64,000 nt of DNA from an uncultured Bacteroidales bacterium (GTDB lineage: Bacteria; Bacteroidota; Bacteroidia; Bacteroidales; P3). Positions 58,029 to 64,000 of this stretch are shown one piece after another (position 1 is the stretch's first letter; each line of letters starts with the position of its first letter). The notes under the pieces are model-generated. The model searched no databases and was not told the DNA's origin. It worked only from the letters and a program-made list of their open reading frames with translations. Both the position numbers and the translations under genes were made by a program. The DNA is taken from positions 25,627 through 89,626 of the forward strand of contig CAMUZR010000011.1 of assembly GCA_947165255.1 (NCBI GenBank). Direction: 5' to 3'.

Positions 58029-58823
58029 TTATTTTCTTTTGGCTTTGACTTCTTTGTACTCGTTGTTGAGGCCTTCGATTATCTCGTCGGTGATGTCCAT
58101 GGCGGGGTTCATGTAGAGCGAAGGACTGTCGTTGAAGGTCTTGCGGAGGATGATGTCGAACTGCTGGTTGTCGGCATTGTACTCGCGAACGAAGGCGAAG
58201 ATGCGGTTGAGAAGCTCAATATTGGAGTCCATCTGCTTCTGCATGACTTTGGCTGCCAGTTCTTGCTCAAGGGTGGCCAGTTTGTCGGCGCGCTGTTTGA
58301 GCTCTGCTTCGGTGGCCTGCTGCTGACTGAGGGTCATGTTCTCGCCAGTCTTGAGATAGTTCTGGTAGTCGTTCTGGAACTTGGTCATCTGCTGCTGGTA
58401 GCTCTTTTCCTGAGCGTCTTTATATTTGTTCAGTTCTTCCTGCAGGTCGATGGCATACTGGTATTTGGCCAGTAGGGAGTCGCTGTCGACAAAGGCTATC
58501 TTGAGCTGTCCGTCTTCGGCAATCACGGGCATTGAGGCGTTGGGGTTGACGCGGTTGGGGTTCTTAGCACCAATGCCGGTGAAGTGGAAAATGTATATCA
58601 GGACCAAGCCGATAAGAAGCACAAGATTGCAGAAAAGCAATCCTTTGTTAGCCTTGCAGGCGGGTTGCGGGGCAGGCATCTGCGGAGCGGCCATGGTAGG
58701 CTGTGCCTGGGGCTGTGGAGGCTCGGAGTTGGCGGGACGCTGCTCTTGGTTTTCTTGTTCCATCTTGATGGTGTCGAGGCTGTTGTCGTCGACGGGTTTG
58801 TTCAAATCTTGTTTTATTTCCAT
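58029..58823 (-). CDS. OmpH/Skp-family periplasmic chaperone-like, membrane anchored
   Basis: 264 aa; Pro/Gln-rich cytoplasmic tail, one TM, LKIAFVDSDSLLAKYQYAIDLQEELNKYKDAQEKSYQQQMTKFQNDYQNYL. Confidence 0.82.
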   Translation of the reverse strand: MEIKQDLNKPVDDNSLDTIKMEQENQEQRPANSEPPQPQAQPTMAAPQMPAPQPACKANKGLLFCNLVLLIGLVLIYIFHFTGIGAKNPNRVNPNASMPVIAEDGQLKIAFVDSDSLLAKYQYAIDLQEELNKYKDAQEKSYQQQMTKFQNDYQNYLKTGENMTLSQQQATEAELKQRADKLATLEQELAAKVMQKQMDSNIELLNRIFAFVREYNADNQQFDIILRKTFNDSPSLYMNPAMDITDEIIEGLNNEYKEVKAKRK

Positions 58824-58861
58824 GATGTGTTTTTTTATTCAAAGTTGATATGATTCTTTTT

Positions 58862-60394
58862 TTATTCTGCTACTTCGCCTATGACGTCGATTGCGCGCTG
58901 CACACGGGCGATGGTTTCGTCTTTGCCAATGGTCATGACCAAGGTGAGCATGTCGGGGCCAACGGTGGTGCCGACCACGGCCAGGCGCAGCGAGTTCATG
59001 ATTTGTCCCATATTGAGCTCATTGCCTTTGATGTAGTCCTCCAGCAGGGCTTTATGGATGGCATCGTATTCAAAGGGCACGGTGTTGAGGATTTCGATAA
59101 CCTTAGCCATGTGGCGAGTCATGCCGGGCTTCCAACGCTTGCTGACAGCCTTTGGGTCGTACTGGGTGGGGGCGACAAAGAAATAGTGGGTTTGGTCCCA
59201 AAGCTCTTGGGGAAAGTTGAGACGCTCTTTCATCATGCCAACCACGCGGACCACATAGTCGCGGGGGGCATCCACGCCGTGTTCTTTCAGCTGAGGCTGG
59301 AACATATCGGCCAGGCGCTCGTCGCTGCATTTCTGCAGGTACTCGTGGTTGAACCATTTGGCTTTTTCGACATTGAATTTGGCACCGCTCTTGCTAATGT
59401 GCTCGATACTAAAGAGGCGAATCAGTTCGTCCATCGTCATGAGTTCCTGGTCGTTTCCAGGGTTCCATCCGAGGAGGGCGAGCATGTTGACCACAGCCTC
59501 GGGCAGGTAGCCCTGCTCGCGATAGCCGCTGGCGGTTTCGCCGGTCTGCGGGTTCTTCCAGTCGAGTGGAAAGACGGGGAAACCGAGTCGGTCGCCGTCG
59601 CGCTTGCTGAGTTTGCCGTTTCCGTCGGGTTTTAGCAGCAGGGGCAGATGGGCAAACTGTGGCATGGTGTCCTCCCAGCCAAACGCCTTGTAGAGCATGA
59701 CGTGAAGAGGTGCCGAGGGCAGCCATTCTTCACCACGGATGACATGCGAGACCTCCATGAGGTGGTCGTCGACGATGTTGGCAAGGTGATAGGTGGGCAT
59801 GCCGTCCGATTTAAAGAGCACTTTGTCGTCGAGCAGGCGGCTGTTCATAGTGACGTCGCCACGGATAAGGTCGTGAACGGTGATGTCGATATTGTCGGGG
59901 AATTTGAAGCGGACAACATAGGGTTCGCCGCTGTCGAGACGCTGCTGCACCTCTTCGGCCGAGAGTGAGAGGCTGTTCTCCATGCCGCTGCGGGTGTTGC
60001 AGTCGTATTGGAAAGTCTTCTTCTGGGCTTCGTATTCCTTGCGTTTGGCATCGAGGGCTTCGGGCTTGTCGAAGGCGTAGTATGCCCAGCCGTCGCGCAA
60101 GAGTTGGTCGGCATATTGACGGTAGAGGGGCTTGCGGTCGCTCTGGCGGTAGGGACCATAGTTTCCGCCGATGTGGACGCCCTCGTCGAACTTTATGCCC
60201 AGCCATTCGAGTGCCTCAATGATATATTCCTCGGCACCGGGGACGAAACGGGTTTGGTCCGTGTCTTCAATGCGGAGAATCATATCGCCGCCATTCTGCC
60301 GGGCGAAGAGATAGTTGTACAAAGCGGTGCGGACTCCGCCGATGTGGAGCGGACCGGTGGGACTAGGTGCGAAACGAACGCGGATTTTTTTCAT
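58862..60394 (-). CDS. gltX: Glutamyl-tRNA synthetase
   Basis: 510 aa; [40 protein letters not shown]. Confidence 0.94.
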   Translation of the reverse strand: MKKIRVRFAPSPTGPLHIGGVRTALYNYLFARQNGGDMILRIEDTDQTRFVPGAEEYIIEALEWLGIKFDEGVHIGGNYGPYRQSDRKPLYRQYADQLLRDGWAYYAFDKPEALDAKRKEYEAQKKTFQYDCNTRSGMENSLSLSAEEVQQRLDSGEPYVVRFKFPDNIDITVHDLIRGDVTMNSRLLDDKVLFKSDGMPTYHLANIVDDHLMEVSHVIRGEEWLPSAPLHVMLYKAFGWEDTMPQFAHLPLLLKPDGNGKLSKRDGDRLGFPVFPLDWKNPQTGETASGYREQGYLPEAVVNMLALLGWNPGNDQELMTMDELIRLFSIEHISKSGAKFNVEKAKWFNHEYLQKCSDERLADMFQPQLKEHGVDAPRDYVVRVVGMMKERLNFPQELWDQTHYFFVAPTQYDPKAVSKRWKPGMTRHMAKVIEILNTVPFEYDAIHKALLEDYIKGNELNMGQIMNSLRLAVVGTTVGPDMLTLVMTIGKDETIARVQRAIDVIGEVAE

Positions 60395-60434
60395 ATATGA
60401 TAGTCTTTTTTAAAATCGATAGATTAGGTGATAA

Positions 60435-61457
60435 TTATTGATTAGACAGATTAGACGTTTCAAGGGTGGAGAAATGTTTTTTGCCACGGAGGTAGAAGTC
60501 GAGGAGAAGGTGGCCGCGATAGATGCAGGAAACCTGGCGAGGACGGAGTGCCTCGCGTTTCAGCCGGAGGCCGGGTTTGCGACGGCGGTAGTCGCGGTGG
60601 GCTTGGAAGACGGCCTGAAACTCCTTGGGCTTTCGTTCCAGAAGGAATTTCAGCGCGGCCACGTAGTCAAGCACCAAACGTAGCAGAAGCACCCTGTTAA
60701 GGCGTCCGTCGGGCAGGTTTTTATAGAGCATGCTCAGGTTGTTGCGGAAGTTCAGATAGGTCTTGCGTGGGTTAGACTTTGGCAGGGTGCCGCCGCCTAC
60801 ATGATAAATAACAGACTGGGGGCAGTATTCCACGCGGTAGCCTTTGTTCTTAGCCCTCCAGCAGAAGTCAATTTCCTCCATGTGGGCGAAGAAGTCGCCG
60901 TCCAGGCCGCCCAGCTGGTGCCAGACGTCGGCACGGACGAACATGGCGGCTCCTGAGGCCCAAAAAATCTCGCGGGGGTCGTCGTATTGGCCATGGTCCT
61001 GTTCCACAACGTCGAAGAGTCGGCCACGGCAGAAGGGGTAGCCGTAAGAGTCGATAAAACCGCCGGCAGCACCGGCATATTCAAAAGTGTCGCGCCGGTC
61101 GTACATAAGCAGTTTTGGCTGGCAGATGGCGGTCTGCGGGTTCTGCTGCATCTGCGCTATGACGGGCTCTATCCAATGGGGTGTGACCTCGACATCGTCG
61201 TTCAAAAGCACATAGTAGTCGGCCTCGACCTGTGCAAGGGCGCGGTTATAGCCTTCGGCAAAGCCGTAGTTCTGGTCTAACTGTATAATACGGAGAGAGG
61301 GATAGTGGGAGTGGAGAAACTCAATGGAATCGTCGGTGGAGCCATTGTCGGCAATGATAACCTCGGCATCGCCAGTGGTGTTGGCGATGACCGAAGGCAG
61401 GAATTTCTCCATCATGTGGCGGCCGTTCCAGTTGAGTATGACTACTGCGGTTTGCAT
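60435..61457 (-). CDS. Glycosyltransferase family 2 protein
   Basis: 340 aa; VVILNWNGRHMMEKFLPSV, IIADNGSTDDSIEFL, YYVLLNDDVEV. Confidence 0.9.
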   Translation of the reverse strand: MQTAVVILNWNGRHMMEKFLPSVIANTTGDAEVIIADNGSTDDSIEFLHSHYPSLRIIQLDQNYGFAEGYNRALAQVEADYYVLLNDDVEVTPHWIEPVIAQMQQNPQTAICQPKLLMYDRRDTFEYAGAAGGFIDSYGYPFCRGRLFDVVEQDHGQYDDPREIFWASGAAMFVRADVWHQLGGLDGDFFAHMEEIDFCWRAKNKGYRVEYCPQSVIYHVGGGTLPKSNPRKTYLNFRNNLSMLYKNLPDGRLNRVLLLRLVLDYVAALKFLLERKPKEFQAVFQAHRDYRRRKPGLRLKREALRPRQVSCIYRGHLLLDFYLRGKKHFSTLETSNLSNQ

Positions 61458-61491
61458 TTTCTGATAATTACTGTTAGTTCTTTCGTATCGT

Positions 61492-62382
61492 TTATACTTC
61501 GGCCTCCATCAGCGGCATGTCGGCCGGACGTTTGCGTTTCCACCGCTTATGCGACCAAAGCCAGTATTGCGGAGCCTGCCCAATGGTTTTGGCAAGCATC
61601 TGCACGTAGCGGGCGGTGATGGTGTATTGCGGCACCTCGTCAGGTCGCTCGCAGAGGGGGTAGAACCGCACCTCGTAGTGTCCGCGGCTCACCTTGGCCA
61701 CGTCGTAGTAGAGGACGGGGAGGTTGTATTTCCGGGCAAAGTATTCGGCACCATACAGGAAAGGGGTTTCCTGATGGAGGAAACGCGTCCAGTATGACTT
61801 GTGCTCGTTGCTGGGCGACTGGTCGCTCAGCATCATATAGGCGCAGGGAACATGGTGCTGCTCATAATAGGCCATGGTTTGTCGCACGGTGGTGTGGTCG
61901 ACAATCTCGGTGCCGAAACGGGCGCGCCGACGGGTGATATATCCTGCCACCGACTTGTCGTTGAGCGGCTTGCCCACGCCGATGGCCAAAAGGTGTATTT
62001 GGAAGTTAAGCGAGGTTATCATGTACTCCCAATTGTTAAAATGGGAAGACATGAGAATGACGCTTTGCCCCTTTTCGTAGTATGCGTTGACCAACTCGCG
62101 GTTGACAAATCGGTAGCGCCTCAGAATGCTTTGGGGCGAGGCGTAGAGGTTGTGCAGCCCCTCCACCAGGAGGTCGCTGATGTGGCGGTAGTAGGCTTTC
62201 TCAATCTGGAGCCGTTCTTGTGCAGTGCGCTCGGGAAAGGCATTGAGCAAGTTGGTACGCGTCACCTTGCGGCGATAGCGTACCAGATAATAGACTATGT
62301 AGTAAATTATGTCGGCTAGAAGTCTCAAGGCAAGGGTGTTAGTATCCACGCTCAAATTGTTCACCCACTTGGCCAACCACAT
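61492..62382 (-). CDS. Lysophospholipid acyltransferase (LpxL/HtrB-like)
   Basis: 296 aa; VILMSSHFNNWEYMI (HxxxxD/E-like), LSDQSPSNEHKSYWTRFLHQETPFLYGAEYFARK. The start overlaps the upstream gene and may be downstream. Confidence 0.85.
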   Translation of the reverse strand: MWLAKWVNNLSVDTNTLALRLLADIIYYIVYYLVRYRRKVTRTNLLNAFPERTAQERLQIEKAYYRHISDLLVEGLHNLYASPQSILRRYRFVNRELVNAYYEKGQSVILMSSHFNNWEYMITSLNFQIHLLAIGVGKPLNDKSVAGYITRRRARFGTEIVDHTTVRQTMAYYEQHHVPCAYMMLSDQSPSNEHKSYWTRFLHQETPFLYGAEYFARKYNLPVLYYDVAKVSRGHYEVRFYPLCERPDEVPQYTITARYVQMLAKTIGQAPQYWLWSHKRWKRKRPADMPLMEAEV

Positions 62383-63865
62383 CTTCGTCCAGCTGCTTCT
62401 GACTCAGGTCGCGTTCCCATTGTGGGGTGCGTACCTCGCCGCGGGCATTGGAGTTCAGAAGCTTGTAGTATCCGCTACGGAACTGGTCCCAGAAGAGGAA
62501 CACGCGGTTGTCGTAGTCGTTAGGCAACTGGTTGTACCGCCAAAGTTGGTAGGGGAGGTAGTGGACGATGCCCTGTGTACGGTCCTGTTCGGCGGTGAAG
62601 AAAGTGTTGTTTTCGTTCTTATTAAGCTCGGCCGAACCCATGTGGCGGGCGCCGACGAAATTCTTCTCGTCGCGCACGTGGTCAGGAGGACCGTACTGCA
62701 GATAGACGCGGCCGCGGTCGGTGCGGTAGCCAGGCGTTTTGGGATAGGTGAAGTATTTGGTCACGTAGTCCAAGCGGCTGCGGTAGTCGGTCCACTCGCC
62801 TTCGGGGTCGATGGGGCTGCGGCGGTGCCAGAAGAAGTAGAAATAGGACTGCTTGGCGGAAAGGCTGGAGTCGTTTATGACATTCTTGCCTATGGCAATT
62901 TCCTGGTCGGTGGAGATGGGGTAGAGGGCGTCGATGTAGAAGTTGAGCTGTTCCTTGTCGGTGAGGTGTGAGGCAAAGGAGAGGGCCACGTCCTCCTCGG
63001 TGGCATTGTAGTCGACCTCCACGTTGGGGTTGGAGCGCATGAAGGAGAGCTCGCGGCGCAGCAGCACCTGGCTGTCGTCGCCCATGACTTCGGCCACCAA
63101 ATTGTAGTTACCCGAAGGAAGTTTCTCAATGTCGAGGGTGGTGTAGATGGGCACGTTGGCGTTGGCCTGCTTGCGGACGATGGAGTGTCTGAAGCCGGGG
63201 ATGCGTCGGCGGGTTTCCTTCTTTTCTATAGAAAGGTTGACGGTGTATTCTTTGTTGCCCACCTCGCGGTCGAGGTTGTATATTTCGAAATAGGGGTGGA
63301 GCTTGGTGACGGAGGCGGGAATGAAGTCGTCGATGTAGGGCACCATGTCGTATCCGTTGCGCGAGAGCATGTTCTCGGTAGTGGTGGGGGTGGCCGAGCT
63401 CATAAGCTGAAGATTAGACATGGTGGTCTTCTGGTTCTCGAAGAATACCACCAGCTTGTCGTTGTAGACGAAAGGCATGTCGGACGAAGCCTTGTCGCGC
63501 AGGGTGAGCTGCAGGTCGTAGATGCCGTTGGGCAGCGAGAAGCGGTGGAGGTCCATGAAGGTGAAGTTGGTGGCCTCCTGGCTGGCGGTGGAGGGGCTCA
63601 GCAGGTCGCGCTTATTGAGGTATACCACCGAGTCGCCGCTCCTGACCACGATGGTCACCTCCACGGTGGCGCGATATTGGTCGTCGCTGGTTTTGACGAA
63701 GTTAAGGCTCCAGGCCCTGAAGTCGAGATAGGTTTCGACATAGGGCTGGTTGCTGCTGGGAATGTAGAAGGCGCTGTAGCCAAACAGGGCCGAAAGGTGT
63801 TTCTCGGCAGCAAAAGTCGAAGTGGCCAATAGAGCCAAGACAAAGAGGGATAGTATTTTCTTCAT
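62339..63865 (-). CDS. GWxTD domain-containing protein
   Basis: 508 aa; signal peptide; EWTDYRSRLDYVTKYFTYPKTPGYRTDRGRVYLQYGPPDHVRDE. Confidence 0.85.
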   Translation of the reverse strand: MKKILSLFVLALLATSTFAAEKHLSALFGYSAFYIPSSNQPYVETYLDFRAWSLNFVKTSDDQYRATVEVTIVVRSGDSVVYLNKRDLLSPSTASQEATNFTFMDLHRFSLPNGIYDLQLTLRDKASSDMPFVYNDKLVVFFENQKTTMSNLQLMSSATPTTTENMLSRNGYDMVPYIDDFIPASVTKLHPYFEIYNLDREVGNKEYTVNLSIEKKETRRRIPGFRHSIVRKQANANVPIYTTLDIEKLPSGNYNLVAEVMGDDSQVLLRRELSFMRSNPNVEVDYNATEEDVALSFASHLTDKEQLNFYIDALYPISTDQEIAIGKNVINDSSLSAKQSYFYFFWHRRSPIDPEGEWTDYRSRLDYVTKYFTYPKTPGYRTDRGRVYLQYGPPDHVRDEKNFVGARHMGSAELNKNENNTFFTAEQDRTQGIVHYLPYQLWRYNQLPNDYDNRVFLFWDQFRSGYYKLLNSNARGEVRTPQWERDLSQKQLDEDVVGQVGEQFERGY

Positions 63866-64000
63866 AATGTGTTGATGTTTAGAAAATATTTATCTTATAA
63901 CGGAGTTTTGCTTTTGTTATTGTGTGTTCTCCGCAATTAATTATTCTATAGATTCAACCTCGAAGTGCAACGCTGTTGTGCAAAGATAGCAAGAATTTTT

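Noticed and set aside
61492-62382. 44-nt gene overlap between acyltransferase and GWxTD protein as unusual
   Set aside because: Probably a mis-assigned start; a downstream alternative start would remove most of the overlap.
1-64000. tRNA/rRNA genes or prophage
   Set aside because: No T-arm-like GGTTCRAnYCC cloverleaf, rRNA sequence, or phage structural genes recognised.

Overview
This 64 kb window is a Bacteroidales-type chromosome segment. The evidence is TAnnTTTG promoters, type IX secretion (T9SS) sorting domains, a TonB-dependent receptor, and a succinate-to-propionate Na+-pump operon. Most of it is housekeeping: purF, mtaB, M16 peptidase, arcC/argF, queA, rarA, ABC-F, truB, uppP, ftsX, dnaN, dapD, dxs, mce-mmdA-oadG-mmdC-oadB, gltX, glycosyltransferase, acyltransferase, GWxTD protein. 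An AT-richer accessory island lies at about 9.9-19.3 kb. The strongest candidate for an undescribed system is there: a 1,699-aa protein combining a class I SAM-methyltransferase-like domain, a DUF559/Vsr-like PD-(D/E)XK domain and a RecQ-type helicase with a Cys cluster. It is followed 2 nt later by a coiled-coil protein with a C-terminal membrane anchor. Just upstream is a long-stem structured RNA gene resembling 6S RNA. Other points of interest: an orphan Card1/DUF1887-like CARF nuclease with no CRISPR array in the window, a second possible small RNA at 4.63-4.76 kb and a third at about 55.87-55.96 kb, a 17-Cys lipoprotein inside the methylmalonyl-CoA decarboxylase operon, an IS982-family element beside a frameshifted DUF3791 gene, a frameshifted T9SS-domain relic, and several strong palindromes. 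All assignments come from reading the sequence and translations; no database search was run.
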